Shown: positions 33,022-46,874, counted from the stretch's first letter. The stretch is DNA of 64,000 bases from Corynebacterium renale (GCF_002563965.1 NZ_PDJF01000001.1:1178001-1242000), one strand, 5' to 3'. Notes: a model not told the origin generated them from the letters alone. Program-made: numbers and translations.

Positions 33022-33105
33022 AAATTCTCCTTGGGTGAATCGTTTGTTCGTGCGCGAAGAGTGCGCGACATAAGGCCCATCGTAGACAGGTAGGTACATC
33101 TGCGC

Positions 33106-33121
33106 AAGACTGGTCAGTCTA
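33106..33121. promoter_or_regulatory. McbR-type operator upstream of cysK
   Basis: AAGAC-TGGTCA-GTCTA matches the McbR consensus TAGAC-N6-GTCTA at 9 of 10 defined positions. A lone TAGAC half-site lies nearby at 33083. Confidence 0.7.
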
Positions 33122-33318
33122 TTGCTGGAAAGTTCACTGTCGGATGATCTTTTTAGCTTTACGACGTCGCCATGCGGTGTAGTTCGTGAATATAAATCTG
33201 GGCCGATGTCACCTTGTGCTGGAGCGTCGATAAAAAGTTGTAGGTAACGTGCGCGTGTGCTGCATAATCGCAGGAAAAGCGCGTTTGCCTTGGCCGTAAA
33301 AGGTATTACTTTAGGTCT
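33122..33318. other. Intergenic stretch between cysK operator and ramA regulatory region
   Basis: No gene seen. It contains GGAGCGTCGATAAAAAG (33221-33237), a partial match to the recurrent GTCGATAAGC motif, and AT-rich segments suited to promoters. Confidence 0.5.
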
Positions 33319-33390
33319 ACCCCCGGCAACGCCCGTACGTTTTTGCTTTTCAGGCTGCTAACAGGAAGTGGGGGGATTTTTCTACCCCCG
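33319..33390. promoter_or_regulatory. Candidate RamA boxes upstream of ramA
   Basis: ACCCCCGG (33319-33326), GTGGGGGG (33369-33376) and ACCCCCG (33384-33390) fit the G- or C-run motifs described for RamA. The last two form an inverted pair around ATTTTTCT. Autoregulation is inferred. Confidence 0.45.
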
Positions 33391-33519
33391 CTCCGCCGGC
33401 TAGACTGTCCACTCGTGTTCTTAAAATGCAACACGCTGTGTTGTTGAGGTGAAAACAATTGCGTGCTGTTACGAACTCGTCTGGGAGTTCGGGTCCGGCC
33501 GCACGCCAAGGAGGGCCCC

Positions 33520-34362
33520 ATGGTGGAGACACATCGGATGAACGAAGACGACGATGCCGTTCGGGCAGCGCTGACCACGCTGAAGACATCGACAGGTATC
33601 CCTGTCACCATGTATGCGACATTGCTCGCCGACAACCGACTGCAAATTACTCAGTGGGTGGGCCTGCGAACTCCCGCGCTACATAACCTGATTATCGATC
33701 CCGGCGTGGGCGTCGGCGGCCGTGTGGTGAGCACTCGACGGGCGGTAGGTGTGGCCGACTATGCCCGCGCCTCAGTAATTTCGCACGAAAATGACAAGAT
33801 CATCCAGGACGAAGGGCTTTATTCCCTCGTCGCCGTACCGGTTATCGTGCAGCGTGAAATCCGCGGCGTCCTTTATGTCGGCGTGCATTCCCCAGTGCGC
33901 CTTGGCGACAAGGTCATCGAAGAGGTCACCATGACCGCGCGCACCCTCGAGCAGGATTTGGCGGTCAACTCCGCAATGCGCACCGCCGGTGGAAAGTCGG
34001 GAAACAATCGCGGGGGCCGGTTGCTCAACGGCGCTGAGTGGGAGCAGGTGCGCGCTACTCACTCGAAGTTGCGCATGCTAACAAATAAGGTTGACGACGA
34101 AAACCTACGTTCCGAGCTGGAGCGCCTCTGTGACCAGCTCATTTCCCCGGTTCCGGTCAAGCAGACCACGCGCTTGTCCGCCCGCGAACTCGACGTTCTT
34201 TCCTGCGTCGCGCTTGGTCACACGAATGTGGAGGCCGCAGAAGAGATGGGCATCGGAGCTGAAACCGTCAAGAGTTACCTGCGTTCAGTAATGCGCAAGC
34301 TCGGTGCGCACACCCGTTATGAGGCCGTCAACGCGGCGCGACGCATTGGGGTGCTGCCTTAA
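33520..34362 (+). CDS. ramA: LuxR-type transcriptional regulator of acetate/carbon metabolism RamA
   Basis: Global regulator of acetate and central carbon metabolism in corynebacteria. The 280-residue protein has an N-terminal GAF-like domain (about 10-150: [16 protein letters not shown] ... [18 protein letters not shown]) and a C-terminal LuxR helix-turn-helix ([18 protein letters not shown] ... [20 protein letters not shown]). ATG 33520 follows AAGGAGG by 5 bases. The gene order cysE-cysK-ramA and the nearby CoA-transferase match C. glutamicum, which makes the symbol secure. Confidence 0.92.
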   Translation: MVETHRMNEDDDAVRAALTTLKTSTGIPVTMYATLLADNRLQITQWVGLRTPALHNLIIDPGVGVGGRVVSTRRAVGVADYARASVISHENDKIIQDEGLYSLVAVPVIVQREIRGVLYVGVHSPVRLGDKVIEEVTMTARTLEQDLAVNSAMRTAGGKSGNNRGGRLLNGAEWEQVRATHSKLRMLTNKVDDENLRSELERLCDQLISPVPVKQTTRLSARELDVLSCVALGHTNVEAAEEMGIGAETVKSYLRSVMRKLGAHTRYEAVNAARRIGVLP

Positions 34363-34372
34363 GTCGTGCCTT

Positions 34373-34387
34373 GGGGCGTCGATAAGC
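34373..34387 (+). other. GGGGCGTCGATAAGC motif copy (ramA-murA gap)
   Basis: Intergenic copy of a recurrent motif; an identical 15-mer lies at 24560-24574. See findings. Confidence 0.7.
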
Positions 34388-34414
34388 ATGAGTGCTCACG
34401 GCGCACACTCTATG

Positions 34415-34447
34415 AGCTGCCAGCCTGCGCGGGCTGGCAGCTTTTTG
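34415..34447 (+). terminator. Terminator after ramA
   Basis: AGCTGCCAGCC pairs with GGCTGGCAGCT around a short loop, followed by TTTTTGG. Confidence 0.88.
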
Positions 34448-34449
34448 GT

Positions 34450-34462
34450 TAACCTAAGAGGC
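34450..34462 (+). promoter_or_regulatory. Leaderless promoter of murA
   Basis: TAACCT (34450-34455) is 7 bases before GTG 34463 and directly follows the ramA terminator. Confidence 0.55.
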
Positions 34463-35722
34463 GTGAAAGATACGTTTGTTGTTCAAGGTGGGGCCCGTCT
34501 CGAAGGCGTAGTGCGGGTCAACGGTGCCAAAAATTCGGTGCTTAAGCTCATGGCAGCGGCACTTCTCGCCGAAGGGCGCACAGTATTACGCAATTGCCCC
34601 GAAATTCTCGACGTCCCCCTCATGCAGAAAGTCCTCGAGGGCTTGGGCTGCACCGTTGAGGTCGACGGGGAAACCGTCACTATCGACACCCCGGCGGAAC
34701 TTTCCCCCAACGCAGACTTCGATGCTGTCCGCCAATTCCGCGCCTCAGTCTGCGTCCTGGGTCCTTTGACTGCGCGTTGCGGTAGGGCAGTTGTTGCACT
34801 CCCGGGCGGCGACGCAATCGGTTCGCGGCCGCTCGACATGCATCAATCCGGACTTGAGAAGCTCGGCGCGACCACAAAGATCAAGCACGGTGCGGTGGTC
34901 ACCGAGGCAGAATCTCTCCAGGGTGCCCACATCGTCTTGGACTTTCCATCGGTAGGTGCGACAGAAAACATCCTTACCGCTGCAGTGCTTGCCGACGGCA
35001 CCACCACCCTGGACAACGCAGCCCGTGAACCAGAAATCGTAGATTTGTGCACCATGCTTTCTGAGATGGGCGCAAAGATTGAAGGCGCAGGCAGCTCCAC
35101 CATCACGATCGAAGGTGTGGAAAAGCTCAATCCCACTGAACATGACGTCATCGGCGACCGCATCGTGGCTGGTACGTGGGCATATGCAGCAGCCATGACG
35201 CGTGGAGACATAACCGTCGGTGGCATCGCGCCGCGACACCTGCACCTACCACTGGAGAAACTCAAGGTCGCGGGTGCTTCAGTTGAAACGTATGACAACG
35301 GGTTCCGCGTCCGGATGGCTGGCCGCCCCAAGTCCGTTGACTTCCAAACCCTTCCGTTTCCGGGCTTTCCAACGGACCTTCAACCAATGGCGATCGGGCT
35401 TGCCGCGGTTTCTCAGGGGACCTCGGTCATTACAGAAAACGTCTTTGAATCCCGATTCAGGTTCGTCGATGAAATGCTGCGACTCGGTGCGGATGCAACA
35501 GTCGACGGCCATCACGTAGTTCTTCGTGGCCAGGAGAAGCTGTCTTCCACCGATGTGTGGAGCTCGGACATCCGAGCCGGCGCGGGCCTAGTACTCGCTG
35601 CTTTGTGTGCGGAGGGCCAAAGCCGCGTCCACGATGTATTCCACATCGATAGGGGATACCCAAAGTTCGTGGAGATCCTGCGCTCGCTCGGGGCGGATAT
35701 CCGCCGAGAAGCAGTTGAATAA
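34463..35722 (+). CDS. murA: UDP-N-acetylglucosamine 1-carboxyvinyltransferase
   Basis: First committed step of peptidoglycan synthesis (enolpyruvyl transfer to UDP-GlcNAc). The 419-residue protein from GTG 34463 has [17 protein letters not shown] at the N-terminus. In the active-site loop, [17 protein letters not shown], Asp117 replaces the Cys attacked by fosfomycin, as in mycobacteria, so intrinsic fosfomycin resistance is expected. The open frame extending to 34304 covers the terminator and is rejected. The rRNA operon follows. Confidence 0.96.
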   Translation: MKDTFVVQGGARLEGVVRVNGAKNSVLKLMAAALLAEGRTVLRNCPEILDVPLMQKVLEGLGCTVEVDGETVTIDTPAELSPNADFDAVRQFRASVCVLGPLTARCGRAVVALPGGDAIGSRPLDMHQSGLEKLGATTKIKHGAVVTEAESLQGAHIVLDFPSVGATENILTAAVLADGTTTLDNAAREPEIVDLCTMLSEMGAKIEGAGSSTITIEGVEKLNPTEHDVIGDRIVAGTWAYAAAMTRGDITVGGIAPRHLHLPLEKLKVAGASVETYDNGFRVRMAGRPKSVDFQTLPFPGFPTDLQPMAIGLAAVSQGTSVITENVFESRFRFVDEMLRLGADATVDGHHVVLRGQEKLSSTDVWSSDIRAGAGLVLAALCAEGQSRVHDVFHIDRGYPKFVEILRSLGADIRREAVE

Positions 35723-35736
35723 TACTAACGACGTTC

Positions 35737-35763
35737 AAACCCGTGGGTTTACCTGCGGGTTTG
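35737..35763 (+). terminator. Terminator after murA
   Basis: AAACCCG and CGGGTTT pair, with an inner GGGT/ACC; followed by GTGTTGTTT. Confidence 0.65.
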
Positions 35764-36277
35764 TGTTGTTTCCGGGGTGTGTGTAAGTTTATGTCTCGTT
35801 GCCGACGAGGTCACCACAACACAGTGTGTGTGGGTGATGGTTGGTGAACATGCTGGGGGTTTACTTCACGTTTGCTTGTTTGTAATCGTGTGTGGTAGGC
35901 TCCTGGGACATTGCAATCGCACTGATTGGCGCTCTTGAAACTTGTGAGTGTTGGTGGTGTGTGTTGTGGTTGTGTGAGAACTCAATAGTGTGCCAATGTA
36001 CTTTTATTATTTTTGTTACTGGTTACATTGCGCCTGACACGTACTGGTTCGTATGACTGGTGGTGTTGGGGTGTGACTGGTCGAGTGTGTGGTGTGGGTT
36101 AACACCTGTGGCTCGTTAAATATGATCATGGTGTGCCTAACTATGTTTGACCACATTGGTTTCTTGTTCATGCACCCCCGTGTGTGGATAAGATTGGTGT
36201 GGTTGTTTTGCTAGTTTTTGTTTGTCAGGTTTTTCAGGCTTTCTTGCTTGAGGATTTTTTCTGATTGAATTTTTTCT
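35763..36277 (+). other. rRNA operon leader region
   Basis: No gene. GT-rich sequence with a promoter (35872-35901) and the antitermination-type element GAGAACTCAATAGTGTG near 35977, a close relative of which (GAGAACTGTATAGTGGAC) recurs in the 16S-23S spacer near 38008. Confidence 0.7.
35872..35901 (+). promoter_or_regulatory. Candidate rRNA operon promoter
   Basis: TTGCTT (35872-35877) and TAGGCT (35896-35901) with an 18-bp spacer, about 370 bp before the 16S 5' end. Other promoters may lie further upstream. Confidence 0.55.
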
Positions 36278-41195
<4,918 letters not shown>

Positions 41196-41310
41196 GTAAG
41201 TTTGTAACGAGCCCAAAGATTTGTTGGGTGTTTGCGTCCACTGTGCAGTGTTTGACACAACACGTGGTGTTGTGGGCATGGTCCCTTTCGGGGTTGTGTT
41301 TATTGAGTGT

Positions 41311-41429
41311 GTTGGTGGTTATTGTGGCAGGGGTACGCCCGGTCCCTTTTCGAACCCGGTAGCTAAGCCTGTTAATCGCTGATGGTACTGCATGCGGGAG
41401 CGTGTGGGAGAGTAGGTCGCCGCCAACAC
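41311..41429 (+). rRNA. rrf: 5S ribosomal RNA
   Basis: About 119 bases; 5' GTTGGTGGT pairs with 3' GCCGCCAAC, with the typical CCCGGTCCCTTTTCGAACC and AGTAGGTCGCCGCC blocks. Confidence 0.95.
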
Positions 41430-41451
41430 TAAAAATTACATACAATATAAG

Positions 41452-41496
41452 GGTGGTCCCCGGGTGACTTGTAAAGCGTGTTACCCGGGGACCACC
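41452..41496 (+). terminator. rRNA operon terminator 1
   Basis: GTGGTCCCCGGGT pairs with ACCCGGGGACCAC around a 17-base loop, followed by CTCGTTTATTTTT. Confidence 0.85.
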
Positions 41497-41527
41497 TCGT
41501 TTATTTTTCCATTATTCTGTTTTTGTG

Positions 41528-41566
41528 TTGTGGCCTGGGTGGGTTGTTATTACTTGCCCAGGCCAC
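41528..41566 (+). terminator. rRNA operon terminator 2 (backup)
   Basis: GTGGCCTGGGT and CCCAGGCCAC pair around a 17-base loop, followed by TTTGCTG; a second hairpin about 75 bp after the first. Confidence 0.55.
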
Positions 41567-41792
41567 TTTGCTGTATGCCAACCAGTGCGCCCATCGAATG
41601 CATACGGGGCTTTTGAATCGAACTACAACCGCTATGGGTTGAGATTCCCATTAAATCCGACATCTACGGTCTTGGATTCGCATGACCAGGTGGGGATTAT
41701 CGCTCCTTATAGGTAAACTCTGCATAGTTAAGCACGGGTCCCGTCCGCGGTGACCCCGGTGCCCGAATGAACTACGTATCCAAGGAGACCAC
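41567..41792 (+). other. Intergenic region upstream of the MacB-like ABC genes
   Basis: No gene recognised. CATAGT at about 41726 is a possible -10. AAGGAG lies 7 bases before ATG 41793. Confidence 0.5.
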
Positions 41793-42599
41793 ATGGGCCA
41801 ACACAGCGCCGAAGATAATGGGGTTATGCAGGCAGCTGATGTTGCCTCTAACGCAGTCCTAAAGCAGACCCCAGCAGCTCGCGCGGTAAACCTCGCAAAA
41901 TACTACGGGGAGGGCGATACACAAGTCACAGCTCTTGCCGGCGTGACCGTCGATTTTAATCGCGGTGAATTTACCGCGATCATGGGCCCATCGGGGTCAG
42001 GCAAATCAACGCTTATGCACTGCATGGCAGGCCTCGACGCCGCCTCGGCTGGTCAATCCTTTATCGGGGAGACCGATCTCTCTCAGCTCGGGGATAAAGA
42101 GATGACTCAGCTACGTCGTGACCGTCTGGGTTTCATTTTCCAGTCATTCAACCTGGTCCCCACACTGACGGCTCTCGAGAATATCACCCTCCCGTCGGAT
42201 ATCGCAGGTAAGTCCGTTGATAAGGATTGGTGTAATGAGATCACCACGCGTCTTGGGCTGTCTGAGCGGTTGTCGCATCGACCTGCCGAACTTTCCGGAG
42301 GTCAACAACAACGCGTCGCATGTGCCCGTGCACTCGTCTCGCGTCCGGAAATTATTTTCGGTGATGAGCCCACAGGTAACCTCGACTCCAACTCGTCGAA
42401 GGAAGTTTTAAGCATCCTTCGCACTGCGGTAGATCACGACGGTCAGACGGTTGTCATTGTCACCCATGACGCAACAGCTGCCGCGTACGCCGATCGCGTC
42501 ATCTTCCTCAAAGACGGACAAATCCATAACGAGCTGCGCAGCCCCTCGACGCAAGACATCTTGGCCGTCATGACGGGTATCGAGGGTGCAGGCGCATAA
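41793..42599 (+). CDS. ABC transporter ATP-binding protein, MacB/LolD type
   Basis: ATPase of a MacB-family exporter or mechanotransmission transporter (268 aa). After a 25-residue polar N-terminus it has Walker A GPSGSGKST, the family block FIFQSFNLVPTLTALENI, signature [15 protein letters not shown] and Walker B IIFGDEPTGNLDSNS. The TAATG junction overlaps its stop with the start of the permease gene, so the pair is coupled. The substrate is unknown. Confidence 0.92.
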   Translation: MGQHSAEDNGVMQAADVASNAVLKQTPAARAVNLAKYYGEGDTQVTALAGVTVDFNRGEFTAIMGPSGSGKSTLMHCMAGLDAASAGQSFIGETDLSQLGDKEMTQLRRDRLGFIFQSFNLVPTLTALENITLPSDIAGKSVDKDWCNEITTRLGLSERLSHRPAELSGGQQQRVACARALVSRPEIIFGDEPTGNLDSNSSKEVLSILRTAVDHDGQTVVIVTHDATAAAYADRVIFLKDGQIHNELRSPSTQDILAVMTGIEGAGA

Positions 42600-45148
42600 T
42601 GGCATCAAAGAATTCAACAATGCGCAAAGTGAGCTTGCGCAACATTGCTGCACACAAACTTCGCCTCGCGCTCACCGTCCTCGCTGTAGTCCTCGGCACG
42701 GCGTTCATTTCAGGTGCGTTCATCTTCACCAATACGCTGTCGAAGTCCTACGAATCTGCTTTGGCAACATCGTTTGCCGGGGTGGATGTCGTCGCAAAGC
42801 CGGCTGAGGGGCAAGCATTTATTTCACCTGCGGATCGGGAAGCGATCTCGGGAGACAAGGACGTTGCTGCGGCTAACATTGCGGACTGCCAGACGGTTGT
42901 TCTTGGCAATGACAAGCAAGAAGCCATCCAGGCCGGCCAGGTCAGTTTGAGTATCTGGTATGACCCGCAGGATAAGGTCAGCCAACCTGACACAATTGTC
43001 GAGGGTAATGCGCCGGATGGTGCGGATCAGCTGGTCATGAATAAGCGCGCCGCTGATAACGCTGGCGTAGCGGTGGGGGACCGGCTCATTGTCGTCGACC
43101 CGCAGGCGCGCCATGAGATGACCGTCGTAGGCCTTTTTGAGCCTGATTTCGAAGGCGGTCAGGGCACAAGCGTCAAGGTCAGTGAATCGGCATATGTGGA
43201 GCGCTACACGACGGACGGGGCCACCCAATCCTTGTTCCTACGGGCAGCATCCGAGGGCGAGGACAGCGATACTGCACTGCGAGACCACCTGGTAGAAAAC
43301 TACGCAGTCGATGCCGTCACAGGGGAGGTCCTCATCGAGGACACCAGTAAGCAGATGGCTGAGCTACTCAGCTTCGTGAATTACTTCCTCATCGGTTTTG
43401 GTCTTATTGCGCTGCTGGTGGGTACCTTCCTCATCGCTAACACGTTTAGCATGATTGTTGCGCAACGCACCAAGGAATTCGCACTGCTGCGCGCCCTGGG
43501 TGCCAGCCGTAAGCAGATTACGCGTTCCGTAGTATTCGAATCCTTTATTACCGGCCTCATCGGTTCCGCCCTCGGCGTGCTTGCCGGCATGGGACTCGTT
43601 GCCGGGATTAAGGCGTGGTTGGCGTCCCAGAACATGGCACTTCCGGGAAGTGGCTTAGGCTTGACGACGGCCTCCGTCGTAGTTCCGTTAGTCCTCGGCA
43701 CTATCGTGACCGTCGTCAGCGCGTGGCTGCCAGCCCGCCGTGCAGGTGAAGTACAGCCGGTCGAAGCGATGCGCTCCCAGGAAAACTCGACGGCAACGTC
43801 ACTCAAAGGACGCACGATCGTTGGCGTTCTTGTTCTGGCCATCGGCATCGCCGCTGCAACAGCCGGGGTACTCATGGAAGATAGCGCTACGGGGACCCGT
43901 GCCACTCTGATTGGCGTGGGCGCAGTGGCAGTTATCATCGGATTCTTCCTGGCCGGACCTGCTTTCAGCCTGCCTATTGTCCCCACAGTGGGCCGCGTCA
44001 TCGGCGCACCCTTCGGGGCAGTGGGCCGCCTCGCAGCAACGAATTCGCAGCGCAACCCACGCCGAACCGCAACGACTGCGTTCGCGCTTACCTTGGGCGT
44101 CGCTTTGGTGACCGTCATCGGCATGTTGGGAACCACGATGAAGGACACTGCGTCCGAAGCCATCGAAGACACCATGAGCGCCGACTACGTGCTCACAGGT
44201 CCGACCACGGGCGGTTTCCCACTTCCTGCGGAAACCTACGAGCGCGTGGCAGACGCCGAAGGTGTTGGCACTGCAACGCGTATGTGGAGCGCTCCCATCA
44301 CCGCCGATAGTGTGGACTCCACTGCGATGGGCGGCGTCATGTCCTTGGTTTTGGACAACGATCCCCGCGAGATTTACCAGGTCGATAAAATTTCCGGGGA
44401 ACTCGATCTGAGCAAACCGGGCTTTATCGCAGAGGACTCTTTTGCCAAAGAACGCGGCTGGACCGTGGGCGAAGAATACACCGTGCGCGGCGTGACCGGA
44501 CAGGTGTCGGTCCCACTGCTCGGCACGTATTCTGCAGGGAGCCAGGGGCGCCTCTACATAGCCGCGGATACCATGCGGGAAGTCACGCCGAATGAAGCAG
44601 CACGCTTATCGACAGTCGCCATCAACGCCGTTGAAGGCGCTGACCTTGAGCAGCTGCGCACCACTTTGGAACAAGCCGTCAAGGACCTACTCGTGGTCCA
44701 GGTACTCAGCGCTTCAGACATGGCTGGTGTGGCAACCCAAGCGATCGACCAGATGCTCAACATCCTCTACGGATTACTGGCGCTGGCCGTGATTATCGCA
44801 GTCCTGGGCATCCTGAATACGCTGACCCTCAACGTGATTGAACGTCGCCGTGAAATTGGTATGCTGCGCGCAGTCGGCATGCAACGTCGTCAAGTACGCA
44901 CCATGATCACGCTGGAAGCCGTCCAAATCTCGCTCTTCGGTGCCGTGATGGGCATCGTCATTGGCGTGGGACTGGGATGGGCTTTCCTGAAAGTTCTCGC
45001 CGGGGAAGGCCTGAGCCAGATTAGTATCCCGTGGATGGAAATCCTCTGGATCATGGTCGGCGCCGCAATTGTGGGTGTGCTCGCCGCAATCTGGCCAGCA
45101 CACCGGGCAGCGAAGACACCAGCTCTCGACGCTATCGCAGAAGACTAA
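42599..45148 (+). CDS. ABC transporter permease, FtsX/MacB family
   Basis: Membrane partner of the preceding ATPase (849 aa). Layout: TM1 near residues 15-37, a large extracytoplasmic domain to about 255, three TM segments (about 262-390), two further hydrophobic segments (about 405-465), TM near 495-512, a second extracytoplasmic domain to about 715 and a final three-TM FtsX domain. This is the duplicated actinobacterial 'YtrF-like' topology rather than E. coli MacB. Such transporters often export peptides or lipoproteins or counter cell-envelope antibiotics, but no sensor kinase is adjacent, so the role stays open. Confidence 0.88.
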   Translation: MASKNSTMRKVSLRNIAAHKLRLALTVLAVVLGTAFISGAFIFTNTLSKSYESALATSFAGVDVVAKPAEGQAFISPADREAISGDKDVAAANIADCQTVVLGNDKQEAIQAGQVSLSIWYDPQDKVSQPDTIVEGNAPDGADQLVMNKRAADNAGVAVGDRLIVVDPQARHEMTVVGLFEPDFEGGQGTSVKVSESAYVERYTTDGATQSLFLRAASEGEDSDTALRDHLVENYAVDAVTGEVLIEDTSKQMAELLSFVNYFLIGFGLIALLVGTFLIANTFSMIVAQRTKEFALLRALGASRKQITRSVVFESFITGLIGSALGVLAGMGLVAGIKAWLASQNMALPGSGLGLTTASVVVPLVLGTIVTVVSAWLPARRAGEVQPVEAMRSQENSTATSLKGRTIVGVLVLAIGIAAATAGVLMEDSATGTRATLIGVGAVAVIIGFFLAGPAFSLPIVPTVGRVIGAPFGAVGRLAATNSQRNPRRTATTAFALTLGVALVTVIGMLGTTMKDTASEAIEDTMSADYVLTGPTTGGFPLPAETYERVADAEGVGTATRMWSAPITADSVDSTAMGGVMSLVLDNDPREIYQVDKISGELDLSKPGFIAEDSFAKERGWTVGEEYTVRGVTGQVSVPLLGTYSAGSQGRLYIAADTMREVTPNEAARLSTVAINAVEGADLEQLRTTLEQAVKDLLVVQVLSASDMAGVATQAIDQMLNILYGLLALAVIIAVLGILNTLTLNVIERRREIGMLRAVGMQRRQVRTMITLEAVQISLFGAVMGIVIGVGLGWAFLKVLAGEGLSQISIPWMEILWIMVGAAIVGVLAAIWPAHRAAKTPALDAIAED

Positions 45149-45162
45149 ACAGGCACGACCGG

Positions 45163-45197
45163 AAGGCCGCACCGCAATTCGGTGCGGCCTTTTCCCT
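45163..45197 (+). terminator. Terminator between the ABC permease and crcB
   Basis: AAGGCCGCACCG pairs with CGGTGCGGCCTT around CAATT, followed by TTCCCTT; it ends at the stop of the convergent crcB. Confidence 0.85.
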
Positions 45198-45526
45198 TAT
45201 GTAAGCGCGGAAACAAGAACCATTAAGGCCGTCCAACCAGCCACGATTGTGGCTATAGTGTACCCGGCAGCGCGAAGCCAACGGCGTTCCACAAGCAGTC
45301 CACCTATCTCAGCGGCCAAGGTCGACCACGTGGACAACGCCCCAGCGCACCCGACCGCCACCAACGCATACATCGGACCGCTCACCAGGACTGCGGCGCC
45401 AAGGAGAGCGCAGGCAACTGTGTTAGCCAGCCACGTTCCCAGCCGTCCGCCTGGCCAGACCGATAGGAGATATCGGGCGGCGCCACCGATAAAACCGCCG
45501 GCGCCGATTGCGAGGAGGGCGATCAT
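45197..45526 (-). CDS. crcB: Fluoride channel subunit CrcB/Fluc (second of a pair)
   Basis: Small four-helix membrane protein (109 aa) of the Fluc fluoride-exit channel family. Blocks GAGGFIGGAARYLLS, GTWLANTVACALLG and GCAGALSTWSTLAAE replace the canonical GxxGxxxRY, NxxG and GxxGxxTTFSTF. The second copy is more divergent than its neighbour: STWSTL instead of TTFSTF. Its ATG overlaps the TGA of the first gene (ATGA, 45523-45526), so the two are coupled. Paired genes in Gram-positives are thought to form one dual-topology heterodimer. Confidence 0.85.
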   Translation of the reverse strand: MIALLAIGAGGFIGGAARYLLSVWPGGRLGTWLANTVACALLGAAVLVSGPMYALVAVGCAGALSTWSTLAAEIGGLLVERRWLRAAGYTIATIVAGWTALMVLVSALT

Positions 45527-45852
45527 GGTCCGGAGGGGCGTCGTAAAGCATGACCGAGGCACCAGGAACCCACACACCCCACGACGGTGGCGGCGATATA
45601 CGTAAACGCGGGAAGCGGTTCTAACGCACCAGCTGCGGACATAAAGGTTGAAAACGTGGTGAACCCACCCAAAAAGCCCTTACCCCACGCCAAGCCGGGA
45701 GCCAGCGCACCCATCGCGGCGCAACCCACCACATTGATGAGCAGTATCATGCCAAGAGCGTGGTCGGGTGCCACATTGAGGATCGCTGCTCGCACCACAG
45801 CACCGAGCGCGGCCCCAGCGCCCACGATGCAGGTGTTTTTCACAGTGTCCAT
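45523..45852 (-). CDS. crcB: Fluoride channel subunit CrcB/Fluc (first of a pair)
   Basis: Fluoride channel subunit of 109 residues with four hydrophobic segments, GAGAALGAVVRAAIL, INVVGCAAMGAL and the canonical channel motif FLGGFTTFSTFMSAAG. ATG 45852 has TACACT exactly 7 bases upstream, so it is leaderless; the longer start at 45876 lies upstream of the -10 box. First gene of the crcB pair. Confidence 0.88.
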   Translation of the reverse strand: MDTVKNTCIVGAGAALGAVVRAAILNVAPDHALGMILLINVVGCAAMGALAPGLAWGKGFLGGFTTFSTFMSAAGALEPLPAFTYIAATVVGCVGSWCLGHALRRPSGP

Positions 45853-45865
45853 TGAGAGAAGTGTA
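45853..45865 (-). promoter_or_regulatory. Leaderless promoter of the crcB pair
   Basis: On the - strand TACACT (45865-45860) is 7 bases before ATG 45852. No fluoride riboswitch was recognised, and there is no room for one in a leaderless message. Confidence 0.6.
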
Positions 45866-45945
45866 CGCTGCGCCAACTATTGTTTGACGCGCCGGTGCTG
45901 TAGAATTCCGGAAAGTCAAAACATCAACAAAGTGAAGGTCTTCTC

Positions 45946-46656
45946 GTGAGCAACTCTGTCAAGAACCCGAACCAAAGTGGCAAGGGCTTTATGTGGGCAA
46001 TCATTGCGGTCGTCGTGATTGCTATCGTCGTCATCGCCGGTGTTGTCATCAGCAACAAGGGTGGAAAGTCCCGTGAATGGGAAGATGTATCCTTCCAGGC
46101 TGAGCTTGTCGACGGCCGCGTCCACCTCACCAGCGAAAACGCCGACGGATCCACACCCAAGGCTCGCGTCTACGAAGACTTCATGTGCCCGCACTGTGCA
46201 GAACTCGCAGCAGCGGATGGGCCAGCCCTGAAGGATGCCGCTGAGAAGGGTGACTTGGACGTGGAGATCGCCCCACTGGGCTTCATGGACCAGTTCCAGG
46301 ATAAGAGCAACACCACAGGCCCGTCCCACCAGGCGCTCGCGGCTGTCCTTGCGGCTCTCGAAGAAGGCGGCGCCTCCGATTTCTGGAACATGCGCGCCAT
46401 GCTCATGGAAAACCAGACCAATGTCCGTGGATGGGACAAGGGCGACTATGTTGACGCCGCTAAGGAACTTGGTGTTGACGGTGCAGTCATCGACGCGATC
46501 GACTCCGAAAAGTACATGGACAAGGCCGCCGAAGTAGCCAAGGCAAACGCCGACGTCCTGCAGAAGGAAACTGGCGAAGTATCCTCCCCACGCGTCTTCA
46601 TCGATGGCAAGGAAATTCAGGTCTCCAACGACTGGGTGGAGCAGTACCGCCGCTAA
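45946..46656 (+). CDS. Membrane-anchored DsbA-like thioredoxin-fold protein
   Basis: Predicted extracytoplasmic thiol oxidoreductase (236 aa from GTG 45946). One N-terminal membrane helix (FMWAIIAVVVIAIVVIAGVVI) anchors it. The DsbA-type active site is EDFMCPHCAEL (Cys-Pro-His-Cys), and the cis-Pro loop is VSSPRVFIDGK. A -10 TAGAAT lies at 45901-45906, and GAAGG about 12 bases before the GTG may be the ribosome site. Actinobacteria use such proteins to fold exported proteins with disulfides; the partner is not in the window. Confidence 0.88.
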   Translation: MSNSVKNPNQSGKGFMWAIIAVVVIAIVVIAGVVISNKGGKSREWEDVSFQAELVDGRVHLTSENADGSTPKARVYEDFMCPHCAELAAADGPALKDAAEKGDLDVEIAPLGFMDQFQDKSNTTGPSHQALAAVLAALEEGGASDFWNMRAMLMENQTNVRGWDKGDYVDAAKELGVDGAVIDAIDSEKYMDKAAEVAKANADVLQKETGEVSSPRVFIDGKEIQVSNDWVEQYRR

Positions 46657-46737
46657 CGCTGCTCAAGCCGAGTACTTCCGTGAACTGGCGATTTGGTGAA
46701 AATCTAAGCACCCGCTAGAGTATCGGAAGTACCTCAT

Positions 46738-46810
46738 GGGGCTATGGCGCAGTTGGTAGCGCACCACACTGGCAGTGTGGGGGTCACGGGTTCGAATCCC
46801 GTTAGCTCCA
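46738..46810 (+). tRNA. tRNA-Ala(GGC)
   Basis: Acceptor GGGGCTA/TAGCTCC, anticodon stem CCACA/TGTGG with loop CTGGCAG (anticodon GGC), T-arm ACGGGTTCGAATCCCGT, discriminator A. Confidence 0.94.
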
Positions 46811-46816
46811 CTTTAA

Positions 46817-46852
46817 CGAATACCGCCCGCCTAACCAGGCCGGCGGTATTCG
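46817..46852 (+). terminator. Hairpin after tRNA-Ala
   Basis: CGAATACCGCC pairs with GGCGGTATTCG, with inner CGCC/GGC pairs; no long T-tract. Confidence 0.65.
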
Positions 46853-46874
46853 GCATTCAGGTAAGGAATAACTC

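Noticed and set aside
45853..45945. Possible fluoride riboswitch before crcB
   Set aside because: The -10 box is 7 bases from the start codon, leaving no leader for a riboswitch.
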